Source: Neurospora tetraspora (taxonomy: Eukaryota > Ascomycota > Sordariomycetes > Sordariales > Sordariaceae). From it: 64,000 nucleotides of DNA. The number at the start of each line of letters is the position of its first letter. The first letter of the stretch is position 1. The stretch is taken from positions 3,410,001 through 3,474,000 of the forward strand of contig NW_026944384.1 of NCBI RefSeq assembly GCF_033439725.1. Reading direction: 5' to 3'. Under the pieces are notes generated by a model. The model had not been told where the DNA came from. It did not search any database and was given only the letters and a program-made list of their open reading frames with translations. Positions 34,567 through 46,862 of this stretch are shown here, in pieces. The translations under genes and the position numbers were made by a program.

Positions 34567-36081
34567 GTCTCCGGTTATGTTATGCTTCTCGAGTAGTGTG
34601 TAGTCGTTGTAATTATGCTTCGTTTCTGGTACGCAGAAGGGCCGTTCCGTTGCTTGGAGGTTTCGGTTGTGAAGGATGATGTCGGCGGTCGAAGCGGGTG
34701 TGTCGCAAAGCGAATCTGGCACCAACGGCGCTTGCCTCGTATGTTTCCACAAGATAGGATGAGCCCACCAAGTTGTTCGGTTCTTCAGATATCCGTCGTT
34801 TATGGCAAAGTTGCTGGAAAGCGTGTCCCGTGGAGGTGGTGTGATGATGATGATGCTCGGCGGTCGGTAGTGGCAGGTGTCGAGAAAGGGTATAGAGATC
34901 GAGACAGCAACCTATATAGTGTTCGGCGGTGACGAGAGGAGGACCAAAGGTTGACGTTCTGGTTCACAACTCCAAATAGTAATAAGGCGGGGTTGAGATG
35001 GTCGAGATCCGGATGATATTATAACAGATACCAGAAAAAAAATCCAAGTCTATGTCGCAAAGATAGAAATTATTGTGGTGAGAGAATGAGGTACTTCAGC
35101 GCATCGCAAACCAATCAGTATCACTGAAGTAATCGTGCGAACAGAAGCTAGCGTACTGGACTGCGAGTTCTGCGACGGGACTGCGAATGTGAGGGAAGCT
35201 CGAGTGGAAATGGCACCAAAAAAGGTGGACGATGCCGGCCGCCTCTTGGCTTTTTGTGAAAGAGGAGACCAGGGCGGATCCTCAGTCATCCATGCTCCAC
35301 AGGTGGAGGCATTTGGGGGCACTGCACTGTGTACATGAGAGATGAGGCAACACCTACCCCACCAAAAGATAATGACCAGGTTCACCATCATCACTACACG
35401 AAGTTTTACAAAAAACCTAAACAGACTTGAGATACGAAGGGAGTCAAGCGATATGCTGTTACAGGCTCATTTAAGAATTGCAACTTATACGGACTGGTTC
35501 GTGTGACCGACAGCGCAGTGCTGGCGATCCAGATTCAAGAAAGTTTAAATGCGGCCAGAATTATCGGTTTCTGCCGTGCCTTCTCGTTTCCCCAATCTGC
35601 CCACCTGTCGTCATCCCGATTCCCGAGTTCCCCATCCTCACCGCCCGACCGGGGTTAGGGGTGTGGGTGACAAGTCTGGGCACATGCGACTGTTAAGGAA
35701 GCACAGACCAGTTCTCCAGTCAACCAGTCTCCGCAGCCGCCGCAAGGCCGCGCAGGGGCCAACAGCCGAGCCGGGGCTAGTGTGTCCCTAACACCGTGAA
35801 ATTTTTGGCCCAGCTTGAAGTTCCTGTCCCGGGCGCGGGTCTTTGACAAGCTTGGTCGGAACGGATATTTTCATATCGTCGGACAGCTCTCTCCCCATCC
35901 AAAGCGACATCCAACCAACCAGGCTCCGGGACAGTCAACTGGCGACAAACTCGCGTCCACCACCCATCCGCAACTCTTTTGTCCCCACGCAACACCACTG
36001 CAGTTGACGACACCATCCGTTGCGTCCTCGATTCCCACCAAAAACCTCTCGTCGTCCTTGTCCACTGCGACCGTTACAATC
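34567..36081. promoter_or_regulatory. Divergent promoter, pfk2 / tom40
   Basis: A 1.5-kb spacer. CTATATAG at about 34912-34919 suits a TATA element for the minus-strand kinase gene. The stretch 35800-36081 is a pyrimidine- and CA-rich leader for tom40. A GATGATGATGATG run occurs at about 34842-34856. No gene is seen. Confidence 0.5.
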
Positions 36082-37557
36082 ATGGCCTCGTTTTCCACTG
36101 AGTCGCCTTTGGCGATGCTGCGCGACAATGCCATTTACTCGAGCCTTTCCGATGCCTTCAACGCCTTCCAGGAAAGGAGGAAACAGTTCGGTCTTTCCAA
36201 CCCCGGCACGATCGAGACCATCGCCCGCGGTGCGTTGCTGCCACCATACAAATTCAGCCTTTGAAGAGCCCCGGCGCCGTCGGCGGGGAGTGCGCGGAAA
36301 CAACATACCGTTATACTGCGGCGCTCCAAGATGCTGCACCGGCCGGCTCTTCGTTGGAGTAATGGACAATCATTGCTGACAACGCCTTGACAGAGGTCCA
36401 ACGCGATACCCTCCTCACCAACTACATGTTCTCTGGCCTCCGCGCCGACGTCACCAAGGCTTTCAGCCTCGCCCCTCTGTACGTTGGTTTATTCTAGTTG
36501 TGGGCTAGGGATCAATGCAGGCACCGCACTGCGAAGTAGGAACATTGTCTGCTTTGCGCATTTGTTCCTGGGGTTCTGAGCAGCTATGGTTCTGGCTTCC
36601 TTGAACAACCGCTGACCTATAATCCAAGCTTCCAAGTTTCCCACCAGTTTGCCATGGGCGAGAGGCTGAACCCTTATGCCTTTGCCGCTCTCTACGGAAC
36701 CAACCAGGTATGCGCTTGGAGGATACTTGAGACTAGAAGGACCAGCTTCTAATCCGCATCAACAGATCTTCGCTCAGGGTAACCTGGACAACGAGGGCGC
36801 TCTCTCGACAAGATTCAACTACAGATGGGGCGACAGGACCATCACCAAGACGCAGTTCTCGATCGGCGGCGGCCAGGATATGGCCCAGTTTGAGCACGAG
36901 CACCTTGGCGACGACTTCACTGCCTCCCTCAAGGCCATCAACCCCTCTTGCCTCGACGGCGGTCTCACCGGTATCTTTGTCGGCGACTACCTCCAGGCCG
37001 TCACTCCCAGACTCGGCCTCGGTCTCCAGGCCGTCTGGCAACGCCAGGGTCTCACTCAGGGCCCCGATACCGCTATCTCCTACTTTGCCCGCTACAAGGC
37101 CGATGACTGGGTTGCTAGCGCTCAGCTCCAGGCTCAGGGTGCTCTCAACACTTCCTTCTGGAAGAAGCTTACGGATAGGGTCCAGGCTGGTGTTGATATG
37201 ACCCTTTCCGTTGCTCCCTCTCAGAGCATGATGGGTGGTCTTACCAAGGAAGGCACCACCACCTTTGGTGCCAAGTACGACTTCAGAATGTCCACCTTCA
37301 GGGCTCAGATCGACTCCAAGGGCAAGCTCAGCTGCTTGCTCGAGAAGCGTCTTGGTGCCGCCCCTGTCACCCTGACCTTCGCTGCTGATGTTGACCACGT
37401 CACTGTAAGTCAAATGGCCTCTAATTCTATATGTACGCTTTTGCTAACCCCCTTCAAGCAACAAGCCAAGCTCGGCATGTCCGTCTCCATTGAGGCGTCT
37501 GATGTCGATCTCCAGGAGCAGCAGGAGGGTGCCCAGTCCCTCAACATCCCCTTTTAA
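36082..37557 (+). CDS. tom40: Mitochondrial import channel TOM40
   Basis: TOM40 is the beta-barrel pore of the outer-membrane translocase through which nearly all mitochondrial precursors pass. Five exons, 36082-36229, 36394-36478, 36629-36707, 36766-37404 and 37459-37557, give 349 residues, the length I recall for Neurospora TOM40. Joins were fixed by conserved text: [29 protein letters not shown] across exon 2, then [18 protein letters not shown]. The porin-3 barrel strands run from about residue 80 to the end, with the family segments [20 protein letters not shown] and [21 protein letters not shown]. No presequence, as expected for a barrel protein sorted by internal signals. Introns crowd the 5' half (164, 150, 58 and 54 nt), common in highly expressed fungal genes. 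Confidence 0.97.
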
Positions 37558-38743
37558 ACTGAAATATGTATATCCGGGATGAAGAACACTGGTCGATTGA
37601 GCCAGCATTTGGTTTCCACTCCACCTTTGCACTCTACTCATTGTGTTGACAACGTAATATAATCACACACGATGCCCACCAAGTATCAAGGAACAGAAAG
37701 GGTGAGGGTCATACCGTTTCACCGTCCCTCACCACCAGCGCCATTTCTGTTTTTGGCCACATCCTCATCACATCATCTAGTACAAACTAGTCACGGCAAG
37801 TTGCCACGGGAAAAATTAAAAGTCGGATGTTGCGAATCTCCCCCTCGCAATGGTTCCGCTTGGCTTGGGTCTTTGCATACAACTCACACGGAACGATAGA
37901 CATCTCTCACCACATTTTCTCCTTTTAAAAAAAGTTTCCCCTCGCGCTTTGCATCTCATCACCTGGCGCTTTTATCTTTGGTTTTTCCTGAGGAGAGGAA
38001 AAAGGAGGGGGGAAGCTTTTTTGTGTATTATAGACAGGTCAATCCGGGAAGGGCGTGTGCATGTTTCTGTGGTCTGCGCATTCTCGGGGTTGACTGAACT
38101 TTGGGGACGGGCAGCATGTTTGTGTCATGAATATGAAGAAGGTTTACATACGATATGAGGTGTGATGAAAGAGCGGGACATGTTTTTCATGTCGAGAAGC
38201 GGTTGCGGTTGAAGCATACTTGTTGTAATCGATGCATTTCCTTCATTGTGGTATTGCACATACAAAGTTGTACGTAGCAATGTCAACATGAACTGTTGTA
38301 AAACCCAAAGCAAGATTTTGGAAACAACTACACTTTTGTCTTATCTGTATGGTCAAGAACAACCTAAGGGACCGGATACATCGGTAGGAATCAAATACTT
38401 GGAATCGAGGAAGGGTCTCGCCACCAAACCGGACCAGAATCCCCAAGTACAACCTACCTTCGCGATGCGATCAGTTGCCGACATACTAAACAGCACGACA
38501 ACCAAACGCCTGCTCAATTTCTTTAGCAAATAAACCCAGGGCAAAGACATATATATATATGGGTTAATCACTTACCTTCGATGTGTATTACATAAACGAC
38601 ACACTTGGCATCAACCTCAAATCACCAACCAATTCCCACCCCTTCTGCTGCATCATTTTGGTGATTACCTATATGACAATAACACCAACCACAATTTCTT
38701 TGTCTACATAAATCAATCTTATGGCGTGCAACCTCAACAAAGC
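37558..38743. other. Intergenic between tom40 and tRNA-His
   Basis: About 1.2 kb, AT-rich, with a short (AT)n run at about 38551-38560. No coding signal found. Confidence 0.55.
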
Positions 38744-38837
38744 GCGGTTGTAGTATAGTGGTCAGTACTTCTCGTTGTGGTTCGATTCGATCATACAACG
38801 ATCCGAGAGGACCCAGGTTCGATTCCTGGCAACCGCA
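38744..38837 (+). tRNA. tRNA-His (GTG) with a 22-nt intron
   Basis: The cloverleaf folds fully: acceptor stem GCGGTTG with CAACCGC (38830-38836) and discriminator A38837; D arm GTAT...GTAC; anticodon stem TCTCG with CGAGA (38804-38808); T arm CCAGG-TTCGATT-CCTGG. The anticodon loop reads TTGTGG then C38803, giving anticodon GTG (histidine). The intron is 38781-38802, one base 3' of the anticodon, the canonical position. The mature tRNA is 72 nt; the extra 5' G (G-1) of tRNA-His is added after transcription and is not encoded. T-runs (six or more) follow at 38847 onward as Pol III terminators. Confidence 0.96.
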
Positions 38838-39628
38838 TTCTTTTTGCAATTTTTTTGCCTCTTTTGACTTTTTTCTCTCCGTTGTGGAAAACATACAATG
38901 CAGAGTCAATAAAGTCTTTATTTGTCTTTTTGGTCTGATTTTGACTTTTTCTTTTTTTATCTTTGCGGGGTTTCGTGGGTAGTTCGGGTTGGTAATAGGC
39001 TTTGGAAAGGTGTTGGTTGAAAACTGAGGCGTACATTGTCAAATGAAAGTTAATACGGAACGTAAAGCTCGGTTGGAGGCACCGTTTTCTTGTTGACAAG
39101 TAATCAATGGTGACATTATGAACGATGTGATTACTCCAAAGACCCTCGGTAGATTATGTCGAAATAAGCTATCTTTCGCTTTGCACTCTCCAGTGCTAGG
39201 AGGACAGGACAAGATGGGCCAACACGATACTTATTACGATCATGTATCTCACACAAACACAAACAGGGGCAAAGAACAAGTGTTGCTTCTCAGCATAACT
39301 GTGCAAGATCTACCATATGCTCTCGTTTTTCGTTTTCCTTCTTCACTCCTGTATATGCATTGGAAGAATCAAGAGAAACTGAGAACATGATCTCCACAAC
39401 AGGTAGAAAAGATAGAACGGAAGAAACAAGCAGCTGATACACCAACGCCATGCCATGATGTAACGAAGAGCAGCCTCAACTCTCGACGTGGAAAAGCTTT
39501 ATACAACCAGACCCAACCAGCCCAAGAGAATGCACCGCCCCACCCTGTCCGTCCATTCCCTACCGCCCAGAGAAAAACAAGAAAACCATTAACCGAATGT
39601 AAACTCCCAATTGTGTGCTGAGAGCTCC
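38838..39628. other. Intergenic after tRNA-His
   Basis: About 790 bases beginning with T-rich Pol III terminator sequence (to about 38960) and ending in the 3' UTR of the minus-strand protease gene. No other gene seen. Confidence 0.55.
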
Positions 39629-42466
39629 TCACATGACCGCGCATTCCCGATCAGGAACGCCATCTTTCCCTGTCTCCTTATTCTTGCCCGACTTGTCTCC
39701 CTTCTCCTTCTTGCCTTCCTTATCCTTGCCCTTCTCTTTCGTGTCCTCCTTATCCCTACCCTTGTCCTTCTTAGACTTCCGATAGTGGTGTAGGTGGTGA
39801 TGGCCTTCCTTCTCCTTCTCCTTATCCTTATTCTTCTCCTTCTGGTCCTTATCACTCGCATCCTCAACCTCCTTGGCATCCGGTTGCTGCTCATCACTGC
39901 CCCCTTCCGATGAGTTACCAGCACCGTTGGCGGCATCCTTGTTGAGCGTGTCCCTACTGGGCCGCGCCAGGCCCCATCGCGACATGGTAAGGCTAATGCG
40001 GGTCTCGCCGGCCTGGCTGACGGGTCGGGATTTGCTCTTGAACTTCGCTGCTGCCCGGCCGAGTCTCGTTGCGGTACTCTCCTCCTGTGGTGTAGTAGGC
40101 AGCATTGATGGTGCGCCTACATCACTAGGAGTGATGGCTGTTGTTGCCGTGGTATCCGAGACGGCAAGGCTGCCGCGTCTGGATCTCCCTGCCCTCAAAT
40201 GCCCTGCGCTCCCTGTTCCATACGGATCGTCGTCAAGACTGAGACGTGCGGGCCGTTCAAGCTCTGTACTAAAGCGAATGTTGGGACCGCCACCGTTGTG
40301 TACAAGGGTTGACGCGGAGTCAAAGTAATCACTAATCGACCTTGACATCCCGCCCGGCCGTTCCGGAAGGGGCTCCATGCTTGGCGTCCCTGGTACACCG
40401 GTAATTACGGTGGTCGACTCGTTGTAGGAGGGTGGCTCGCCAACAGACCCATCACTAGAGGCTGTGGTGACGTCCACCATCGGGACGATCTGGTAAAAGA
40501 GCAAGTAGGGCATCTCTTGTCTAAGAGAGTCTCTAATGTCGTCGACGTAAGACACTCGGTTGTCCAAATCCAAGTCGTCGAACTTGACCCATTGTGCCTC
40601 CTCGTAATCCGGCGGCGGGTCATGTTCATATCGGCGATTGTCAGTGAGAAGTTTCGGTGCCACGCGAGCAAATGACACATAGTGTCCGCTGTGAAGAGAG
40701 TCCCCACGGTGGCAGACGACCGACTGCAGTACAAGCTTGTACTCTTGGCTTAACCCGTTGGACTGCTTTTCATCATCATCTGGCATCATGAAGTGTGGCA
40801 GGCGCATGGAGTCAGGGATGTCAATAAGAGTATTCTGTCGAATCGGGAAGCCGGTTTCTGTCATGGTATACCGCTTCAAGCAGATGCCGACCACCGGCCG
40901 CTGGTTAAAATGGCGTGCAACCTCAACATCGTTACTTGGCTCACCGTTAGAAGCAGTTGCATGCCATGCTAGATTAAGCTTATCAGTTGACCAATCCAAT
41001 TCCATGGGACTTCCATTCAGGGGGTCACACTCACGGATTAACCTGAAGAACTGCCAGGCAGGTATCGTCACGGCCTTGACCACGGTTGAACTCGTTCTTT
41101 TGGCCTTCTGGAGCAGAGTTTCGTTCTCTGCATCCAATGGGGGCTTCCTGTCCTCCACCACGATACGCTGTATAATACTAGTAGACCGGTGTCGGGGTGC
41201 TGCTGGTAGCTCGGGTCTCGCAGAAGTGACATCGAGCATTGAGACTGGAGTGCGTGTCGTCGAATCTTGTGTTGTCCATCTTCGTTGCAGATGCGGGCTG
41301 TTGTCGCCTTGGTCGCTCGCTTGACCATCCTCATCCTCGCTTATGAGCCGGACAGTTTCGCGCGGGAGAGGGCCCTTTTCGTCATCCCCCTTCTTTTCCT
41401 CCACACTATCCCGGAAAACGTCAACCTTGTTGTTGAAATACTCTTCAAGGCAGTCCTCCAACTTGATACCTTTCCCATCAGGATCTGGGGGAACGGCGAG
41501 GTTGAGTAATCGCTCGTGGACGACTTTATGGTCGTCTTCGTCCTTTTTGCCTTGATGAAAGAGGTCGACTTGGAGAGCGAGGAGCGGTAATTGCAAGGTC
41601 TCGGTGATGAAAGCGAATGCTTCCGACGTGTCTTGTTGTTCGAGATCCTGGGCCTCCTCCCATCCACAGGCCGCCAAAGATTCCTGAATGAGCTGGGTCT
41701 GGAGAAACACCGTTAGTCCAGGGAGTCGAATCCAAGGCCATTGCCACGTACCATGTCTGTGTGTATCAACATCCCACTCCTGAGCATGTTGACCCATAAC
41801 CTAAGTAGTGCTGCGAGCCTTCGCTGGTTTTCATCTGCCGGATCGTTCTTCAACATGCATTCAAAGGCTGAAAGCTTAGCGAACATGGCGAACAACAAGG
41901 CGTCAAGGTAGCAGGTGACATTCCCCCGGTTTTCTGCGCCTTGCATGCTAATATTGGGGTTGTACGGTTGTATGATCCCAGCAACAGCCTTCTGTTGGAG
42001 TCGTATGAGCTCGATCGCTTTGTTGAGATCGCCATTGGCAAATTTGGAGTTAAGTGAGAATCGGACCCCTTGTTCTGAGATCTCGGTGTAGTTGAGTTCT
42101 TCCAACTGCTTGGTGATTTCGGCAATCTATAATGGATAGTAGTCACATCAGCAACCTGCCTTGAAGCAGCCCCAACAGATCCACACATACCTTTGCAGCC
42201 TCCTTTTCCACCTCTTCTTTTTCTCGTAGTGCCTGCTTGGCAGACTCGGGCCTTAAAAAGGAAAGCCATGTCATGTCACCCAAGGGCCGGCTCTGTGCAA
42301 AGTCAGATGGTGAAGACGGAAAGCGGCGAGAATAGAAAGAACGGCAACGGACCTTTGGGCCTGGTTCTGTAGATTTGTTTCTACTATGAGTCCCATTTTT
42401 CTCACGTACACTTCGAAACTTTTTGGGCACCAAAGAGGTGGTTTTGGTGCCCTTGAGTTTCTCCAT
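39629..42466 (-). CDS. Ubiquitin-specific protease (C19) with C-terminal CaaX box
   Basis: Proposed minus-strand exons, 42353-42466, 42191-42292, 41752-42126 and 39629-41698, give 886 residues. The Cys box is GNVTCYLDALLFAMF (nucleophile C144), more like the CYLD-type CYLDSTLF box than the usual NTCYxNS. The His box is CHRGDSLHSGHYVSFARV, followed by WVKFDDLDLDNRVSYVDD. The middle and C-terminal thirds are Ser/Pro/Thr-rich and lack a fold I recognise. The last 75 residues are a Lys/Glu-rich, strongly charged tail closing in ECAVM, a CaaX farnesylation motif. The first intron (42293-42352, 60 nt, weak donor GTCCGT, CTGAC branch, CACAG acceptor) keeps the frame if retained (906 residues), so the N-terminal part is less certain. 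Confidence 0.85.
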
Positions 42467-45385
42467 AACAGATCCTGGACGACTCGAAGGTTAGATGATC
42501 GAAGCTGAGCGGTTGGGCAAAATCAGGCAGTCAGGATAGGTGGTGCTTTCTCAAATCGTTCTGTTTCATGATCTGGAAACCAGAGCAATTCAAGGGGACG
42601 ATAATTGGGCGTCGGGCGTTATGAGAATCGAGTGTCGGAAGCTCGCGAGAGCCCTAACGGGCAGTGATGGTCGAAGCTGTTACAGCCCTGTTCAAGGTCT
42701 GCTGAAGTTCCTATCGGGAAGCTGGGTACGCCAAGGTACGCGCGAATTGGAAGATGGGTTTCGTCTCGTCGTTCTCGGTGTTCGGTCGCTCGGTGTTGCG
42801 TATGGGTGTGGACTGTTCGGACGAGGGCAGGCTTATGACGACGTCAAGGGCACGGACAGACCGACGGGAAAGTCTGGGGAAGCGGGATGCGAAAATTAAG
42901 ATGGAAGGTCGAGAGATAAGGTAAAGGGTACGGTATCGGATATCTATGGGGTCCCCGCTCTCCTAGGTTCGGGGTTCTGGACTCCTCCTGGACTGCGTCG
43001 TCGGACTGTACGTAGAGGTACTTGTTAGATCATATTTGCACATTCGACTTGCGTGAGGGCATGCCCTGGGACCCAATGTTGCTTGGAAAAAGATGTCGGC
43101 TATCGAGCCCGCGCGTCGACGAAACCAAGCCTCAAAGAAGGCTCAAAAAGCCTGCTGCGCCTGAACATGTCGCAGGATGGCATTGGATGGTGGGGGTTAA
43201 ACATACCTCGAGGAGGGGTTGTCTGGTCTGGTTCCTGTCCTGTCGAATGCTGTCGCACCGACAGTGGAAATGTTCAAAAGATAATGGAAAGATTCCCAGG
43301 AGGACGGACGGCCTAGCCCCTGACGGATGACGGGGTGCGCCGCTAGAGCAGCGTAATCATTGCTGGAATGGGCCTAAAGGAACGGATCGACATTAAGCGT
43401 CCGGACTATTAGTCTAAGGTGCGCATGGATCACGCGGCTGATTGGCTGCGCGGGGCAGTGACGAACATCAAAGTCGAGACGGGCAACACCTGATTCCCGT
43501 CTCCAAGCAGCTTTCTTCCTTTTTCATGCAAAATGGAAAATTGCCATGGAATCTTCCATGCAGCAAACAAATATTGACACATTTCCAGAAACGAAGACGA
43601 GATATCCACCATTGATACACCACCAGCTCTGAAGCCTTCCATCAGATGGATAGCTCTTTTATCTGATGCCTAAACCCCTTGTGCCCTGATGCCATGTTTT
43701 CCAGTTCCCGTTCTATGGTGCCTGACCTCCCGTGCCTCCTTATGATTCGCACTTCATCATGGTTCCCACTTCATCATGGTTCCCAGTCTTCCAGTGGTGG
43801 ATGGACGGCGAATGGCTACCTAGCATGGGCAACCGAGTTAGTATCTCTACTGTGTAAGTGGATGCCTATTTCTGTTTACAACTCTCTAACTTGGGCGTTT
43901 CTGGCAGAATTACGATATGACGGCCGACGTTGAACATCATGGTCCCTTTTCTCCAGTTTATCGATCTGTCAACGTTTCTCTTCCAGGCAAGAGATTTTCA
44001 TTGGTGTAGCATCGCTAGCGCAACGCCGCTGTCAGTGGAGGCAACACGCGGAACAGGGGGGTGCCATGGCCTTGAATCCCCTCGTTGGGTCCAGCCCCAA
44101 CAACCTTCGCGGCGCCAAATGGATCCAAGATCCGTTTATCCCGCTGAATGACGCCTCCCAATGACGTTGGCCCTCATACAAGGGGCTTGTCTGACAACTC
44201 GAACGCTGCATTTTCAGAAACCCAGCCATACTACCTTTATGTCACAGGAGCCTAGAATGAAGATGTTGACAACTTTTGCTGTCTGCTTTATTCCAAGGTG
44301 GCTGTCGTTGGGCTACCTCTCCGTGGTAGCGAATACGATGACGACCTCAGTCTCAACCGCAACGCACATAGGTACGTAATCACTGATGCTTCTTGTAGGT
44401 GTTGTGACCAGTTGCTAGGCACCAAGGTGCGCTGTGCGATCTTACTCACATAGGTGGAACGCAATGGGTAGATGACAACGAAGTCGAGTTTCGTACATCT
44501 TGACCTAGGATATAAAGTACCCAGGTGATACCGACAACCCTCGAAGTGGAAAGCTATGCGGCTTCTCCGCAAGGCACTGTTTCGGAAACAGAAGCTTAAA
44601 CAGTTCGAAACACGAGCAAGCATGGAACAGCAGAATGTTTTGGTGTTGACGGGTCTGAATGACACAGGTACACTCTTAGAGCTGAGAGGGCAGTGGAGTT
44701 ACGGGAGTGGTTACCCCTACAGTAGTTCCTCATATCCAATTCCATGCATTCCTCTTGGGGCATGAAGACACCAGGATAAGCTCTCGTTGTGGAGCAAAAA
44801 CATCTCTCCCGTCTTTCCTAGCTCTATACTTGACCATTCGAACAGACCGACAGTTGGTGGTCGGTTCAATGACACATAGATTTTGCGTGCAAGGTTATGA
44901 CAAGACGTCAACATTGACATCTGAGATATAACCTTCATGATGTGTATGGATCAATTTGCACAATGCTACCAGTCTTCGGATCTGGCCGGACAACGGTATA
45001 AAAGCAATTGATCAACTCAACCTGGCAATCTGGCACCGGGGTCTTCTCTCGCGAGATCCGGAGTCTCGGAACTGTCACTGCTGTGGTTCGATGATCAAGA
45101 TGCTTGGCGGGTCTTCCCCGCAGTGCCCGCACAATCGACTCCAATGACTTGTCGGCGGAGACATTGTGCCTCGGCATGGATGGGCTGGCTCCTTAATCCG
45201 GGGTAGATCGTCTCTCCCCGGAGAGAAGACCAGCTTTAGTAATCGTCGTCCATAATCGAACGACATTCCCATGATCCTTCTTTGATACTGACCGTCCTGA
45301 TTGATATATGATCCTTTCTCCTCCATCACACACCACCTCTCCTCTTTGCTTCATTTGTTGTTGATCGACATTACCAATCATCATC
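42467..45385. other. 2.9-kb gene-poor gap, divergent promoters
   Basis: The largest gap in the window, between the head-to-head protease and acyl-CoA dehydrogenase genes. Open frames exist (42540-42899, 43022-43330, 43679-43933) but lack coding composition or known motifs. A perfect 17-bp tandem duplication lies at 43751-43784. The last 100 bases are a pyrimidine-rich leader with TCATCATC before the ATG at 45386. A non-coding RNA or a lost gene cannot be excluded. Confidence 0.5.
43751..43784 (+). repeat. Perfect 17-bp tandem duplication
   Basis: ACTTCATCATGGTTCCC occurs twice in a row with no difference, indicating a recent duplication in non-coding DNA. Confidence 0.9.
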
Positions 45386-46862
45386 ATGTCTGCCCAGATT
45401 CCCATCGCTGTAAGTTTCCTCTCCACGCTGCATCTCACCGACCTCAATTACTGAACGTTCCTCCTCTGCTTGTAGGTTCGCGATCGTGTTAGTGAGCGAG
45501 CCAAGAAGACGCTGGACGTCGTTGCTCGCTTCGTGGAGGAGGACTGCATCCCGTAAGCATCATCTGCATGGATCCGGTTTCTGTTTCTAACACCAGCCTG
45601 TCACAAGTGCCGATGCGGTCTACGAAGCCCAAATCGGCGTTGGAGATGCGAGATGGGAGGCCCACCCCCAGATCCTCGAGGATCTCAAGGCCAAGGCAAA
45701 GTCCTTGGGCCTGTGGAACATGTTCCTCCCCAAAGGACATTATAAGGAATCCCCTGGCTTCACCAACCTTGAATATGGCTTGATGGCTGAGTGGTTGGGC
45801 AAGTCCCGCGTTGCATCCGAGGCCGTCAACTGCGCTGCCCCCGACACTGGCAACATGGAGGTTCTGGCCAAGTACGGAAACGAGGAGCAAAAGGCCAAAT
45901 GGCTGAAGCCGCTTATGGATGGCAAGATCCGCTCTGCCTTCTTGATGACTGAGCCTCAGGTGGCTTCTTCGGACGCCCGGAACATCGAGATGAAGATCAC
46001 CAAGGACGGCGATCATTATGTTCTTAACGGCCAGAAGTGGTGGTCAAGCGGCGCCGGTGACCCTCGCTGCAAGGTCTACATTGTCATGGGCAAGAGCGAC
46101 CCCAACAACAAGGATCCCTACAGGCAACAGTCCGTCATCATGGTTCCCTCCGACACCAAGGGCATCACCATCGAGCGCATGCTTTCCGTCTATGGGTATG
46201 ACGATGCTCCTCACGGTCACGGCCACATCACCTTCTACAATGTTCGCGTGCCAGCAGCCAACCTCGTTCTTGGCGAGGGCCGAGGGTTCGAGATCATCCA
46301 GGGTCGTCTGGGTCCCGGTCGTATCCATCACGCCATGCGCACGATCGGTGCCGCTGAGAGGGCCTTGGAGTGGATGCTCATGCGTATCAACGACCCCAAG
46401 AAGACCCCCTTCGGAAAGCAGCTGCGGGAACACGGCGTCATCCTGGAATGGGTCGCCAAGTCTCGAATTGAGATCGATGCCGCGCGCCTTGTCGTGCTCA
46501 ACGCCGCCATCAAGATGGACGAGCAAGGCCCCAAGGCGGCGCTCACAGAGATCGCCCAGGCCAAGGTTCTTGTTCCACAGACGGCTTTGACTGTCATTGA
46601 CCGTGCTGTCCAGAGCTTTGGTGGTGCGGGTGTTAGCCAGGATACCCCCCTGGCCAACATGTGGGCTCAGATCAGAACTCTGAGACTGGCTGATGGTCCG
46701 GATGAGGTCCATCTGCAACAGATGGGTCGCAACGAGAACAAGCGCGGTAAGGCCGTGACGGACAAGATTAATGCCCAGAAGGCCAAGGCAGAGGAGTTGA
46801 GGAAGAAGTATGGCGCCAAGCGTACTGAGCTTGGGTCGAACATCAAGCACTCCAAGCTTTGA
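45386..46862 (+). CDS. Peroxisomal acyl-CoA dehydrogenase (ACAD11-like), PTS1 SKL
   Basis: Three exons, 45386-45409, 45476-45552 and 45608-46862, give 451 residues. Acyl-CoA dehydrogenase motifs are clear: [33 protein letters not shown] (FAD-binding region), [38 protein letters not shown] and the C-terminal [16 protein letters not shown]. The order fits the ACAD10/11 branch. The protein ends HSKL, a canonical type-1 peroxisomal targeting signal (SKL at 449-451), and has no mitochondrial presequence. It therefore probably performs the first step of a peroxisomal fatty-acid beta-oxidation route by dehydrogenation instead of by acyl-CoA oxidase. The first exon encodes only eight residues (MSAQIPIA); both following junctions are in frame. 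Confidence 0.93.

Noticed and set aside
34567-34752. Open frame upstream of the phosphofructo-2-kinase ATG
   Set aside because: It contains no ATG (its track start is TTG), so it is more likely leader than a longer N-terminus.
42540-42899. 119-codon plus-strand frame next to the ubiquitin protease start
   Set aside because: No motif, no coding-like codon use, and it lies within the probable promoter/leader of the minus-strand gene.
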